DNA of 56,197 nt from Candidatus Sulfopaludibacter sp. SbA3 (GCA_945913285.1 CAMEDD010000017.1:1-56197), one strand, 5' to 3'. Numbered from the stretch's first letter, positions 9,263-18,603 are shown. Notes: generated from the letters alone by a model not told the origin. A program made the numbers and translations.

Positions 9263-10651
9263 CTAGAGCGGCTCGCGCTGTTTCGACAGGGGACGGACGA
9301 CCGTTTCCAGATGCTCGATGACCAGACCGGCGATGTCCTTGCCGGTCGCTGCTTCGATGCCCTTGAGGCCGGGTGAGGAATTGACTTCCAGCACCTTGGG
9401 GCCGTCGGCCGTCTGAAGCAGGTCCACGCCGGCGACCTGAAGGCGGAGCACTTTTGCAGCGTCTTTCGCGATATCACGTTCGGCCGCCGAGAGCTTGGCG
9501 GGGCTGGCCGTGCCGCCCCGGTGCAGGTTTGACCGGAACTCGCCCTTCGCGGCCTGGCGCTTCATGGCGCCCGCCACCTTATTGCCGATGACGAAGACGC
9601 GGATATCTGCGCCGCCGGCCTCTTCAACAAATTCCTGAACGAGGAAGTTGGCCTCGACGCCGCGGAACGCATCGACAAGCCGCTCGGCCGCCTTGCGGGT
9701 TTCCGCCAGCAATACGCCCTTCCCTTGCGTGGACGACAGCAGTTTCAGCACGATGGGCGCCCCGCCCGCGAGCGCGATCAGGTCCTTGGTATCTTTCGGG
9801 CTGTGCGCGAAGGCCGTGACCGGCATTGCGATCTTGGCGCGGGCCAGCATCTGATGGGCCAGCAGCTTGTCGCGGCTGCGCCCGATCGCGCCGGCGCCGT
9901 TCAGGCAATAGGCGCCCGTATTAGAGAACTGGCGCAGCACCGCCATGCCGTAATCGGTGATCGACGAGCCGATGCGCGGAATGACGGCGTCATATCGCGG
10001 CAACGGCTCACCGTCATAGTGAACTTCCGCGTCCACCGTCCCGATACGCATGTAACACCGTGCCGTATCGATCACCTCGATGACATGGCCGCGCGTTTCT
10101 GCCGCCTCGATCAGGCGGATCGATGAATAGTTGCGCGGCTCGCGCGTGAGCAGGGCAATCCGCAAAGGACGGCGCACGGGCCTGCGTTTCGGGAGGCCAT
10201 GATAAGGCGAATAGTCGAGTACCGGCTGGAGGAATGAGGCGTTCGGATCAATGATCATGCTCGGCTGGATCGCCGCACGGCCAAGCAGCATCCGGTAGGT
10301 CATCGTCTCGCGATTCGAGAGCGTCAGCTGGATCGGCCAACGCAGGTTGCCCAATTCGGCGTACGTCTCCACGACATAGCGAAGCTCCCGGTCGCCGTTG
10401 GAGCTGATCACTTCCCGCCGGTCCACCACAGGGGCCGAGCAGGTGATTTCGAGCGCCGGATCGCTCGGATCCGGCTGGATCAGAAAGCGCACCTGCGGGG
10501 AGTTGGCCGGACCGAAAGGCTCTATCACGCTGGCATGCAGGGCCGACGTCTTTGCGCCGGTATCGACCTTCGCTTTGATCGCGGGCAAGCCGAGATCGCT
10601 CAGCGAAAGCCATTCTTCCCAGCCGAGCTGGAAGGTCGTCACGTCCGGCAT
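9263..10651 (-). CDS. RimB-like protease / RimK-like glutamate ligase fusion
   Basis: A 462-residue two-domain protein. Residues 1 to about 150 are a retropepsin-like domain of the RimB/COG4067 (PF05618) type, with the catalytic triad start Asp30-Thr31-Gly32 in [13 protein letters not shown]. Residues about 165-450 are a RimK-type ATP-grasp ligase with an N-terminal lid, the nucleotide-binding [14 protein letters not shown] loop, and the metal-binding end [12 protein letters not shown]. In known systems RimK adds glutamates to ribosomal protein S6 and RimB trims them; here one chain carries both folds. It lies 81 bases downstream of ecm on the same strand and could be read through. The substrate is inferred only. 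Confidence 0.88.
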   Translation of the reverse strand: MPDVTTFQLGWEEWLSLSDLGLPAIKAKVDTGAKTSALHASVIEPFGPANSPQVRFLIQPDPSDPALEITCSAPVVDRREVISSNGDRELRYVVETYAELGNLRWPIQLTLSNRETMTYRMLLGRAAIQPSMIIDPNASFLQPVLDYSPYHGLPKRRPVRRPLRIALLTREPRNYSSIRLIEAAETRGHVIEVIDTARCYMRIGTVDAEVHYDGEPLPRYDAVIPRIGSSITDYGMAVLRQFSNTGAYCLNGAGAIGRSRDKLLAHQMLARAKIAMPVTAFAHSPKDTKDLIALAGGAPIVLKLLSSTQGKGVLLAETRKAAERLVDAFRGVEANFLVQEFVEEAGGADIRVFVIGNKVAGAMKRQAAKGEFRSNLHRGGTASPAKLSAAERDIAKDAAKVLRLQVAGVDLLQTADGPKVLEVNSSPGLKGIEAATGKDIAGLVIEHLETVVRPLSKQREPL

Positions 10652-10732
10652 GGCGAAGGCCTCATCCTGTGCCCGGAGCCGGGATAAGGCGGTTCGCTGT
10701 GCGCCGGCAAGTCAGCCTACAGAAAACTGGAT

Positions 10733-12727
10733 TTAGCCTTTCACAAGCCAGGCTTTTTCAACAAGCTTGGTCACGTCGCCCATGATCTCGGTGATCTTGA
10801 AATCCTTCGGCGTGTAGACGCGGGCGATTCCCATCTGTTTCAGCGCGAGGGCATCTTCTGGAGGGATGATGCCGCCGACCACGACGGGCACATCGCCGAG
10901 ACCGGCGGCGCGCAGTTCGGATATCGTCTCGCGCACGAGATCGAGATGGCTGCCCGAAAGGATCGAGAGGCCGACGACATGCGCGTTCGCCTGTTTGGCC
11001 TGCGCCGCGATCTCAGCCGGCGTGAAGCGGATACCCTCATACACGACTTCCATGCCGACGGCGCGGCCTCGCGCGGCGATCTGCTCAGCGCCGTTGGAGT
11101 GGCCATCAAGGCCCGGCTTGCCGAGCACGTATGTCAGTGTACGGCCGAGTGCTTTCGACACGCGGGCAACTTCGGCCTTGACCGTTTCAATGTCCTCGCC
11201 GCCATCCGAGCTGATCACGAGCGCAACGCCGGTCGGCGCGCGGAACTCACCGAACACCTCGCGTAGCACCGTGCCCCACTCACCAGTGGTGACGCCGGCT
11301 TTGGCGCAAGCGATCGAGGGCTCCATGATGTTTCTGTTTTCAGCGGCTGCCGCGCGCAAGGCGCTGAGCGCCGCTTCGGCCGCCATGCTATCGCGGGCCG
11401 CACGCCAGGCCTTGAGATCGCGCACCTGCGCAGCCTCTTCGGCGGGATCGACCGTCATGATCGCGCCGTCGCCAGATCCCAGCGGGCTTTCTTCAGTCTC
11501 GGTGTAGCGGTTGACGCCAACGACCGTCATCGCGCCCGACTCGATGGCGCGGATGCGTTCAATATGTGCGCCCACGAGGCTTTCCTTCATGAAGCCGATC
11601 GCGTCCTTGGCGCCGCCAAGTGCGTCGATCTTGGCAAGCGTCAGGCGGGCCTTCTGTTTCAGTTCCTCGGTCTTCGCATCGATGACATGGCTGCCATCGA
11701 AGATGTCTTCGAACTCGAGCAGGTCGGTCTCATAAGCTAGGATCTGCTGCAGGCGGAGCGACCATTGCTGGTCCCAGGGCCGAGGCAGGCCCATCGCCTC
11801 GTTCCAGGCGGGAAGCTGCAGCGCACGGCAACGGGCCTTTTTGGAGAGTGTCACAGCCAGCGCCTCGATCAGGATGCGATAGACGTTGTTCTCTGGTTGG
11901 GGCTCGGTGAGACCCAGCGAGTTCACTTGTACCCCATAGCGGAAGAGCAGTGCCTTGGGATCGGTAACGCCGTAACGCTCGCGGCCAATCTCTTGCCAGA
12001 GATCGACGAATGCGCGCATCTTACAGAGTTCCGTTACGAAACGGACTCCTGCATTTACAAAGAAGGAGATCCGGCCGAAGACGGTTTCAAAGTCTGATTC
12101 CGGAACTTGACCGCCCGCCTTGACGGTGTCGAGCACCGATATCGCTGTCGCCAGAGCATAAGCGAGCTCCTGCTCCGGCGTCGCGCCAGCTTCCTGAAGG
12201 TGATAGGAGCAGACGTTCATCGGGTTCCATTTTGGAACTTCAACATAGCACCAGCTCACCATATCGCCGATCAGGCGCAGGGAAGGCTCGGGCGGAAACA
12301 CGTAGGTGCCACGGGACAGGTATTCCTTGACGATGTCGTTCTGGGTGGTGCCGCGCAGCTTCTTGCGGCTCTCGCCGCGCTCATCGGCGAGCGCCACGTA
12401 CAGCGCCAGCATCCAGGCCGCCGGCGCGTTGATCGTCATCGAGGTGTTCATCTGCTCCAGCGGCAGCTGATCGAACAGGAAGCGCATGTCGCCGAGGTGC
12501 TTTACCGGCACGCCGACCTTGCCGACTTCACCCTTCGAGAGGATGTGATCCGCATCGTAGGCCGTCTGGGTGGGCAGGTCGAAGGCGATGGACAGACCCG
12601 TCTGGCCCTTGGAGAGGTTCAGACGGTACAGCTCGTTCGACTTCTTCGCCGTTGAGTGGCCCGCATAGGTGCGGAAAATCCACGGTTCTTCAGGTGCGTG
12701 CTGATAGTCCCCGCGCGTCTGGCTCAT
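10733..12727 (-). CDS. ecm: ethylmalonyl-CoA mutase (MeaA)
   Basis: A 664-residue adenosylcobalamin-dependent acyl-CoA mutase of the MeaA type. It converts (2R)-ethylmalonyl-CoA to methylsuccinyl-CoA in the ethylmalonyl-CoA pathway. The substrate barrel fills about residues 1-510, including GLSIAFDLPTQ and NTSMTINAPAAW. The B12 domain near the C-terminus has the lower-ligand signature DGHSNG (about residue 541), then the GLSILSGSH and VVVGGIIPPED loops. The length and single-chain arrangement fit Ecm better than two-subunit methylmalonyl-CoA mutases. The ribosome-binding site GGGAGGAGA precedes the ATG. A 15-base palindrome lies 21 bases upstream of the start. ccr, the same pathway's reductase, is 2 kb away. 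Confidence 0.95.
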   Translation of the reverse strand: MSQTRGDYQHAPEEPWIFRTYAGHSTAKKSNELYRLNLSKGQTGLSIAFDLPTQTAYDADHILSKGEVGKVGVPVKHLGDMRFLFDQLPLEQMNTSMTINAPAAWMLALYVALADERGESRKKLRGTTQNDIVKEYLSRGTYVFPPEPSLRLIGDMVSWCYVEVPKWNPMNVCSYHLQEAGATPEQELAYALATAISVLDTVKAGGQVPESDFETVFGRISFFVNAGVRFVTELCKMRAFVDLWQEIGRERYGVTDPKALLFRYGVQVNSLGLTEPQPENNVYRILIEALAVTLSKKARCRALQLPAWNEAMGLPRPWDQQWSLRLQQILAYETDLLEFEDIFDGSHVIDAKTEELKQKARLTLAKIDALGGAKDAIGFMKESLVGAHIERIRAIESGAMTVVGVNRYTETEESPLGSGDGAIMTVDPAEEAAQVRDLKAWRAARDSMAAEAALSALRAAAAENRNIMEPSIACAKAGVTTGEWGTVLREVFGEFRAPTGVALVISSDGGEDIETVKAEVARVSKALGRTLTYVLGKPGLDGHSNGAEQIAARGRAVGMEVVYEGIRFTPAEIAAQAKQANAHVVGLSILSGSHLDLVRETISELRAAGLGDVPVVVGGIIPPEDALALKQMGIARVYTPKDFKITEIMGDVTKLVEKAWLVKG

Positions 12728-12748
12728 GGCCGGTCTCCTCCCTGGAAT

Positions 12749-12763
12749 TGTTGCGGCGCAACA
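12749..12763. promoter_or_regulatory. palindrome upstream of ecm, shared core with ccr
   Basis: TGTTGCG-G-CGCAACA is a perfect 7-base inverted repeat around one central base, 21 bases before the ecm start codon. The 13-mer TGCGGCGCAACAT covering most of it (12752-12764) recurs exactly at 14521-14533 upstream of ccr. Form and placement suit a regulator-binding site; the regulator is unknown. Confidence 0.55.
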
Positions 12764-13088
12764 TGCATGCTGCGCACCACGCGCGCAATGATAGCCTGTT
12801 AGTTGGCCCGCAAGAGGCCAGCGGCAAGTGTGCCGATCACCCGGTCCAGCGACCGTACGGCCAGATCAGGCGAAGCAAAGCTCTGACTGACTAAGCCTCT
12901 CGGCACGTCGAACCCCGTCACGGTCCGCATCTCTGAAGCCGTAAAGCTGCTGCGCGACCTGCGGCGCGCCAGATCGCTTCGGGAGGTCTGGCTGCACCTG
13001 CCCGGTCCGCCGGGGGCAGAAGTCCGGTCCCCGCATTGACGCCAGCCTTTCGCTCCACATCTATGCAGGGTTCAAGGACCGCCCGCGC
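12764..13088. other. intergenic stretch between ecm and the 13089 gene
   Basis: About 325 bases between divergent genes. Apart from the ecm palindrome at its left edge I see no recognisable gene. A 64-codon frame and short pieces on both strands look protein-like in places, for example a plus-strand frame ending at 13039, but they have no credible start or family match. It probably contains both promoters; a decayed gene fragment cannot be excluded. Confidence 0.4.
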
Positions 13089-13586
13089 ATGGTTGACCAG
13101 GTACACGCACTCAAGACAGCGCTTTCGCTGCGGGCCGGTTCGCTGCTGGCGTTTCCGGCCGGCGCGGTGCTGCTGGCGATCCTCGAACGGGGCTGGCTCG
13201 CCATCGGCGCCCTTGCCGGCGCGATGCTGGCCGTCAGCCTGTTCGAGCGGCGCCGTTTTGGCCGGGCCCTGGGCATCCAGATACCGTCCAGCTCAGCCGC
13301 GATCGTAACCGGTCTTGCCGTGCGCTTCGGCCTGCTGACAGGCCTGTTTGTCGTTACCCTCGGCGTGCTGGCGCTGTTTCGCGACACCGCGCTGTCGCGC
13401 GCGCTCGGTTGGCCCGATCTCGCCGTGATCGCGCTTTCGTCTGGCGCCGCCTTGCTGGCCAACGCCTTGAGCGCCCGCCTCGCCCCGATCCGCGCTTCGG
13501 TTCCTGGCCGCCCCGCTCCAAAAAGCGCACCCGCAGACACGGTGATCCTCGAGGGCGAAATCATCGAGAGCGATCCGCGGCGATAG
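13089..13586 (+). CDS. hypothetical membrane protein
   Basis: A 165-residue protein with about four to five hydrophobic segments (roughly 18-34, 38-50, 68-100 and 109-128) and a soluble Pro/Ala-rich tail ending in acidic residues. No family recognised. A moderate ribosome-binding site (AAGGA at 13074-13078) sits ten bases before the ATG. It is convergent with the aminotransferase gene, with ten bases between the stops. It lies between two ethylmalonyl-CoA pathway genes, but nothing in the sequence ties it to that pathway. Confidence 0.6.
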   Translation: MVDQVHALKTALSLRAGSLLAFPAGAVLLAILERGWLAIGALAGAMLAVSLFERRRFGRALGIQIPSSSAAIVTGLAVRFGLLTGLFVVTLGVLALFRDTALSRALGWPDLAVIALSSGAALLANALSARLAPIRASVPGRPAPKSAPADTVILEGEIIESDPRR

Positions 13587-13596
13587 CGAGCGCCGA

Positions 13597-14487
13597 TCAG
13601 GCCCGTTCAAGCGTCCACGGCGCCGCCGCGGAAATGTCTGCGCCCATGGCTTCGTAGTAAAGCCGCTGGATTCTCCGGGTGACCGGGCCCGGCGTTCCAT
13701 CGCCGACGGCGCGGCCATCGACATGTGTGACGGGCGCGATCATGGCGCCGGCGGAGGTCGTGAAAACTTCGGCGGCGTTCAGCGCCTCATCCGGCGTGAA
13801 GGCGCGCTCGGTGATGGTAAATCCGCCCTGGCCGCGCAGAGCCATGACGCCGGCGCGCGTGATGCCAGGCAGGATGGCGGGCGACAGGTCCCGCGTGATG
13901 ATCTCGCCCGCATGGGTAACAATCCAGGCGTTCGCAGAGGCGGCCTCGGTGACGAACCCGTCCTCGACCATGAGGGCCGTATCCGCGCCCTGCTGCTTCG
14001 CCGCGCGGTAGGCCAAAGCCTGGGAGAGCAGCTGCGTGGTTTTCATGTCGCGCCGCTTCCAGCGCGTGTCGGCATGGAAGACTGCCTTGATACCGTCGCG
14101 TGCCGCGGCGCCGATGAGGGGCTTGGCGTCGGCATAAGCGAAGACGGTCGGGGTGAACGTGTCCATACCCGCAAAGTCGCGCGCGTCGTAAGCACCGCCG
14201 GTGACTTCGAGATAGACGAGACCTTCGGTCAGATTATTTCGTACGATCAGTTCCGTATGAAGCGCCGCCCAACCCGTCGCATCATGCGGGTTTGGAATTT
14301 CGATTCCCGATAAGGTCCGGGCCAGACGGGCAATATGCCCCTCCAGATCGACGAGACGACCACCATAAACGGCTGTGACTTCGTAGGCGGCATGGGCAAA
14401 CAGGAACCCGCGATCGAGTGGTGAAATATGTGCCTCGCCAAGCGGCAAAAACGATCCATTTAGGTGGACGATGGGACACACGGGCAT
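13597..14487 (-). CDS. D-amino-acid transaminase-like class IV aminotransferase
   Basis: A 296-residue PLP enzyme of fold type IV. The N-terminal region has the typical HISPLDRGFLFAHAAYE motif. The Schiff-base Lys is in DMKTTQLL (about residue 147), and the cofactor-binding Glu follows in VTEAASANAW. Length and motifs fit D-amino-acid transaminase, with branched-chain transaminase or aminodeoxychorismate lyase as alternatives. The frame is open for another 64 codons upstream into the ccr leader, but the ATG at 14487 begins at the conserved N-terminus and leaves room for the ccr promoter. Confidence 0.87.
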   Translation of the reverse strand: MPVCPIVHLNGSFLPLGEAHISPLDRGFLFAHAAYEVTAVYGGRLVDLEGHIARLARTLSGIEIPNPHDATGWAALHTELIVRNNLTEGLVYLEVTGGAYDARDFAGMDTFTPTVFAYADAKPLIGAAARDGIKAVFHADTRWKRRDMKTTQLLSQALAYRAAKQQGADTALMVEDGFVTEAASANAWIVTHAGEIITRDLSPAILPGITRAGVMALRGQGGFTITERAFTPDEALNAAEVFTTSAGAMIAPVTHVDGRAVGDGTPGPVTRRIQRLYYEAMGADISAAAPWTLERA

Positions 14488-14520
14488 TTGACATGGCCTT
14501 GAGCAATCTGGACGGGTTTG

Positions 14521-14533
14521 TGCGGCGCAACAT
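14521..14533. promoter_or_regulatory. 13-base repeat of the ecm palindrome, upstream of ccr
   Basis: TGCGGCGCAACAT matches 12752-12764 exactly. One half-site (CGCAACA) is intact and the other is degenerate. It lies 109 bases before the ccr start and 34 bases before the divergent aminotransferase start, so it could serve either gene. Confidence 0.5.
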
Positions 14534-14641
14534 TGTTCTTGCGCAGCGGCATGACAGTTGCCAGTGTGGCCCCGCCAAACGCGGCTGTGAAGACACCGTA
14601 GAGTGTCGGACAACCAAAACAAATGAGAACGGAGGAAAGTT

Positions 14642-15913
14642 ATGGCCACCAAGACGGCAGGTCGTGTCACCAAAGACATCTACGAAGTCGGCGAAATCCC
14701 GCCGGAATTCCACGTTCCCAAGATGATGCACGCCTGGACGATCCGGCGCGAGCGTCATGGCCGCCCGTCTACGGCAATGCTGGTTGAGCAAGTGCCGGTG
14801 CCTGAAATCGACTCCGATGAAGTGCTCGTCCTCGTCATGGCCGCCGGCGTCAACTATAACGGCGTCTGGGCTGCGCTCGGCGAGCCGATCTCGCCGTTTG
14901 ACGGCCACAAGCAACCTTTCCATGTCGCCGGCTCGGATGCCTCGGGCATCGTCTGGGCCGTCGGCAAGCGCGTCACGCGCGTGAAGCCGGGTGACGAAGT
15001 CGTCATCCACTGTAACCAGGACGACGGCGACGACGAGGAATGCAACGGCGGCGACCCGATGTTCTCGCCAAGCCAGCGCATCTGGGGTTATGAAACGCCG
15101 GATGGCAGCTTTGCCCAGTTCTGCCGCGTGCAGGCTCGCCAGTGCATGCCGCGCCCCAAACACCTGACCTGGGAAGAGAGCGCCTGTTACACGCTGACGC
15201 TCGCCACCGCTTACAGGATGCTCTTCGGCCACCGCCCGCACGTCCTGGCACCTGCCGATAACGTGCTGGTCTGGGGCGCCTCGGGCGGCCTCGGCTGTTT
15301 CGCTGTCCAGCTTTGCGCCGTGACAGGGGCCAACGCGATCGGCGTGGTCTCGTCAGATGACAAGCGTGACTATGTGATGAGCCTCGGCGCCAAAGGCGTG
15401 ATCAACCGCAATGACTTCAATTGCTGGGGCCAATTGCCGAAGGTCAACGGCCCGGAGTTTGCCGATTACATGAAGGAAAGCCGCAAGTTCGGCAAAGCGA
15501 TCTGGGAGATAACGGGCAAGAAAGACGTCGACATGGTGTTCGAGCACCCCGGCGAGTCGACCTTCCCGATCTCGGTGTTCGTCGTGAAGCGCGGCGGCAT
15601 GGTCGTGATCTGCGCCGGCACCACAGGCTTCAACCTCACCATGGACGCCCGCTTCCTGTGGATGCGCCAGAAGCGCGTGCAGGGTTCTCACTTCGCGAAC
15701 CTGAAACAAGCGTCCGAAGCCAACCAGCTGGTGATCAACCGCCGCATCGATCCAGGCATGTCGGAAGTCTTTCCGTGGGCGGACATTCCACTTGCCCATG
15801 AGAAGATGCTCGACAATAAGCACCTGCCCGGCAACATGGCCGTACTCGTCACCTCCCCGAAGCCAGGCCTGCGCACGGTCGAGGACGTGCTCGCCGTCAA
15901 CGGGCAGGGCTGA
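14642..15913 (+). CDS. ccr: crotonyl-CoA carboxylase/reductase
   Basis: A 423-residue zinc-independent medium-chain dehydrogenase/reductase of the crotonyl-CoA carboxylase/reductase type, which makes (2S)-ethylmalonyl-CoA from crotonyl-CoA, CO2 and NADPH. Landmarks are VAGSDASGIVWAVG, the CoA- and CO2-pocket region CNQDDGDDEECNGGDP (an insertion characteristic of this family), the nucleotide loop WGASGGLGCFAVQL (about residue 211), and the late FEHPGESTFPIS. AACGGAGGAAAGTT precedes the ATG and is a strong ribosome-binding site. With ecm it marks the ethylmalonyl-CoA route for acetyl-CoA assimilation. The pathway's other enzymes are not in the window. Confidence 0.96.
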   Translation: MATKTAGRVTKDIYEVGEIPPEFHVPKMMHAWTIRRERHGRPSTAMLVEQVPVPEIDSDEVLVLVMAAGVNYNGVWAALGEPISPFDGHKQPFHVAGSDASGIVWAVGKRVTRVKPGDEVVIHCNQDDGDDEECNGGDPMFSPSQRIWGYETPDGSFAQFCRVQARQCMPRPKHLTWEESACYTLTLATAYRMLFGHRPHVLAPADNVLVWGASGGLGCFAVQLCAVTGANAIGVVSSDDKRDYVMSLGAKGVINRNDFNCWGQLPKVNGPEFADYMKESRKFGKAIWEITGKKDVDMVFEHPGESTFPISVFVVKRGGMVVICAGTTGFNLTMDARFLWMRQKRVQGSHFANLKQASEANQLVINRRIDPGMSEVFPWADIPLAHEKMLDNKHLPGNMAVLVTSPKPGLRTVEDVLAVNGQG

Positions 15914-15930
15914 TCCGGAAACTCAGCCGT

Positions 15931-15955
15931 CCGTTCCGGGAGCTTTCCGGAACGG
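15931..15955 (+). terminator. hairpin after ccr (no T-run)
   Basis: CCGTTCCGG pairs perfectly with CCGGAACGG around a seven-base loop, 18 bases past the ccr stop. No run of T follows, so this may be an RNA 3'-end stabiliser or a factor-dependent end rather than a classical terminator. Confidence 0.4.
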
Positions 15956-16068
15956 CGGCGCTCCTATGAGGCTTGTGCGGTCCTGCCGCGTTCCCCTCTG
16001 CGCGCCGGACCGGGATTGACGCTGACCGCGCTGCAAGGCACGGGCGGCAAAGAATGAGGGAGCCATAA

Positions 16069-16425
16069 ATGCTGGACAGGAACAAGGCAGAGGCTTTCGC
16101 GCGCGCTTGGCTCGCGGCGTGGAATGACCGGGACATTGACCGCATCCTCTCGCACTATTCTGACGGCGTCGTGTTCCATTCGCCGCGTATCGCGCGCGTG
16201 ATGGGAAACGGCGCGCCGAGCGTTTCCGGCAAGACGGCCTTGAGGGACTACTGGACCGAAGCGCTGAAGCGCGCGCCGGAACTTTTCTTCGAACTCGAGG
16301 CCGTGCTGACGAGCTCGGACGCGCTGACCCTTCTGTACACGAACCACCGCGAGGAACGCGTCGCCGAGACCTTCCTGTTCGACGCGCACGGAGAGGTGCG
16401 AGAAGCCGTCGCTGCTTATGACTGA
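16069..16425 (+). CDS. NTF2-like / SnoaL-like protein
   Basis: A 118-residue single-domain protein of the NTF2-like superfamily. The opening ARAWLAAWNDRDIDRILSHY helix pair and the following strand with DGVVFHSP are the classic SnoaL-type start, and the protein ends with the family's final beta strand. Such domains bind small hydrophobic ligands or act as isomerases or hydratases; no specific activity can be assigned. It lies 155 bases after ccr and may or may not share its transcript. The 3' end overlaps the convergent DMT transporter gene by ten bases. Confidence 0.8.
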   Translation: MLDRNKAEAFARAWLAAWNDRDIDRILSHYSDGVVFHSPRIARVMGNGAPSVSGKTALRDYWTEALKRAPELFFELEAVLTSSDALTLLYTNHREERVAETFLFDAHGEVREAVAAYD

Positions 16426-17363
16426 GCCGGGGCCGGCCCGCGCCCGCCGCTACGCGCCAGCCAGACGCCGCCCAGAATGAGGCACAATGCGAGCGCCGCA
16501 TTCCAGGATTGCGTTTCCCGGAAGAACAGCCAGCCAAAACCGGCACTGATCAGCGGGATCGCGTAACCATTCAGCGAGACGAATGTGGCCCCTGCCCGGC
16601 GGATAAGGGTCATGTAGAGCAGCTGGGCGACACCGGAGGAGCCCAAACCGAGACCGAGGACAGCTGCCCAGTTCACCCAGGACGCGCTGACCGTCTCCGC
16701 CTCAACGGTCAGGGCCAGCGGCAAGGATGTCAGCGCCGACACCGTTGCATAGCTTGCAGCGAACACGACGGCGTCCATGGGAGGCGCCGCGCGCGCAATG
16801 AGGGTGGAGGCGGCATAGGCCAGTGTCGCGATCAGCAGGAACACCTGCGCCCAGGCGCTTGCCGTGCCGAAACCCGCCAGCGCTTCCGGACCAAACAGCA
16901 CCGCCACGCCAATGAAGCCGAGCGCGACGCCCGTTGCTGTGCGAGCTGACATTTTTTCTTCGGCGAAAAGCAGGTTGGCGCCAATCGCGACAAACACAGG
17001 CGAAGCGGCCGCATAAAGCGCAGCCAGGCTGGAATTGACCGTCTCCTGCGCCGTCGTAATGAAAAAGAACGGGATGACGGATCCCACGACGCCCATGCCG
17101 AGGATGGAAATCCAGCGTTTGCGGTCGCTCAGCGGTGGCAACTGCTTGCGGGCGGCGATCAGAACGATCCAGAGGAAGGCCGCGCCGATGCACAGGCGGC
17201 CGGGAAGCACCCATTCGGCCGGCAAACCGGTCTCAAGGCCCTTGCCGACGGCCACGCGCGTCATTGGGTAAGCGCCCGCCCAGATCATCGCGAGCAGGCC
17301 AAACAGCACCCAGTCGAGGACCGGGCGGGCAGACTTTGCCGTTGCAAGGCTGGACTGTGTCAT
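16416..17363 (-). CDS. DMT-superfamily (EamA) transporter
   Basis: A 315-residue inner-membrane protein with ten hydrophobic segments in two similar halves, the arrangement of EamA-type drug/metabolite transporters. The first half has IWAGAYPMTRVAVGK and ends with the AEEKMS-type loop; the second half ends in FFRETQSWN before the last helix. The ATG at 17363 is preceded by GAAGAG at good spacing, so it is preferred over the in-frame ATG at 17384 and over much longer upstream extensions. The substrate is not predictable. Confidence 0.85.
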   Translation of the reverse strand: MTQSSLATAKSARPVLDWVLFGLLAMIWAGAYPMTRVAVGKGLETGLPAEWVLPGRLCIGAAFLWIVLIAARKQLPPLSDRKRWISILGMGVVGSVIPFFFITTAQETVNSSLAALYAAASPVFVAIGANLLFAEEKMSARTATGVALGFIGVAVLFGPEALAGFGTASAWAQVFLLIATLAYAASTLIARAAPPMDAVVFAASYATVSALTSLPLALTVEAETVSASWVNWAAVLGLGLGSSGVAQLLYMTLIRRAGATFVSLNGYAIPLISAGFGWLFFRETQSWNAALALCLILGGVWLARSGGRGPAPAQS

Positions 17364-17423
17364 CTTGAACTCTTCGCAAGCCATGGCTGGCAGCCGGGAC
17401 CGCGCGCCTGCCCCAACCGGGAC

Positions 17424-17441
17424 TTGCACGCAACTTGCAAG
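17424..17441. promoter_or_regulatory. TTGC/GCAA repeats between DMT transporter and gap
   Basis: TTGCACGCAA (17424-17433) is an inverted repeat of TTGC around two bases, and CTTGCAAG (17434-17441) is a second perfect palindrome directly beside it. They sit in the divergent promoter region upstream of gap. TTGC/GCAA half-sites also form the ecm palindrome, but with different spacing, so a link is only possible. Confidence 0.3.
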
Positions 17442-17592
17442 CTCGTGACAGTCTTTCAATGGGCTGCTCAACCCCTTCCCTAACGTCACTTTCGCGGCGC
17501 GGTGCCGCACGGAGCGCGGGTGGACGTAGGGGAGCGACACCAGTAAATGGCTGTCAAACGTGCGAGACAGCTCACCTGACAGGAGAATAATG

Positions 17593-18603
17593 ATGGCCGT
17601 TCGTGTTGCAATCAATGGTTTTGGACGGATTGGCCGCCTCGTCTTGCGTTCCATCATCGAACACGCCCGCACCGACATCGAAGTCGTGGCCATCAATGAT
17701 CTCGGCCCGGTTGAGACAAACGCCCACCTCCTGCGCTTCGACTCCGTCCATGGCCGCTTCCCGGCTGACGTGAAAGTCGATGGCGACAAGATCGTCATCA
17801 ATGGCAAGCCGATCCTCGTGACCGCGATCCGCGATCCGAAGGACCTGCCGCACCGCGAACTCGACGTCGACGTCGCGATGGAATGCACCGGCATTTTCAC
17901 GTCGAAAGAGAAAGCCTCCGCTCACCTCGCCGCCGGCGCCAAGCGCGTGCTCGTCTCGGCGCCTGCTGACGGCGCCAACCTCACAGTCGTTTACGGCGTC
18001 AACCACGACAAGCTCAAGAAAGAGCACCTTGTCGTCTCGAACGCTTCCTGCACCACAAACTGCCTCGCGCCGGTCGCCCAGGTGCTTCACGCCGCCGTCG
18101 GTATCGACAAAGGCATGATGACGACTATCCATTCGTACACGAACGACCAGCCGTCGCTCGACCAGATGCACAAGGACCTCTACCGCGCCCGCGCAGCTTC
18201 CCTCTCGATGATCCCGACCTCGACGGGCGCCGCCAAGGCTGTCGGCCTCGTGCTGCCGGAACTCAAAGGCAAGCTGGACGGAATTTCGGTGCGCGTGCCG
18301 ACGCCGAATGTCTCGGTCGTGGACCTGAAATTCATCGCCAAGAAAAACACCACGGTTGAAGAGATCAACAACGCGATCATCGCGGCCGCCAGCAAAGGCC
18401 CGCTGAAAGGTGTGCTCGGCGTGACCGACCAGCCGAACGTCTCATCCGACTTCATTCATGATGCCCGCTCGTCCATCTTCCACCTCGACCAAACGAAAGT
18501 CATGGACGGAAATTTCGTGTCGATCCTGACCTGGTATGACAACGAGTGGGGCTTCTCGACCCGGATGTCGGACACGGCCGTTTTCCTGGCAAAACTGATT
18601 TGA
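17593..18603 (+). CDS. gap: type I glyceraldehyde-3-phosphate dehydrogenase
   Basis: A 336-residue GAPDH interconverting glyceraldehyde 3-phosphate and 1,3-bisphosphoglycerate. The NAD-binding start [11 protein letters not shown] is at residues 6-16 and the catalytic Cys in SNASCTTNC is near residue 153. The C-terminal half has the phosphate-binding [13 protein letters not shown] and the closing [14 protein letters not shown] at 17581-17585 supports the second of two tandem ATGs (17590 and 17593). It heads a gap-pgk-fba series on one strand serving glycolysis and gluconeogenesis. Confidence 0.96.
   Translation: MAVRVAINGFGRIGRLVLRSIIEHARTDIEVVAINDLGPVETNAHLLRFDSVHGRFPADVKVDGDKIVINGKPILVTAIRDPKDLPHRELDVDVAMECTGIFTSKEKASAHLAAGAKRVLVSAPADGANLTVVYGVNHDKLKKEHLVVSNASCTTNCLAPVAQVLHAAVGIDKGMMTTIHSYTNDQPSLDQMHKDLYRARAASLSMIPTSTGAAKAVGLVLPELKGKLDGISVRVPTPNVSVVDLKFIAKKNTTVEEINNAIIAAASKGPLKGVLGVTDQPNVSSDFIHDARSSIFHLDQTKVMDGNFVSILTWYDNEWGFSTRMSDTAVFLAKLI

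Noticed and set aside
14488-14679. 64-codon N-terminal extension of the aminotransferase
   Set aside because: It would overlap the ccr start and promoter, and the extra residues do not resemble the family.
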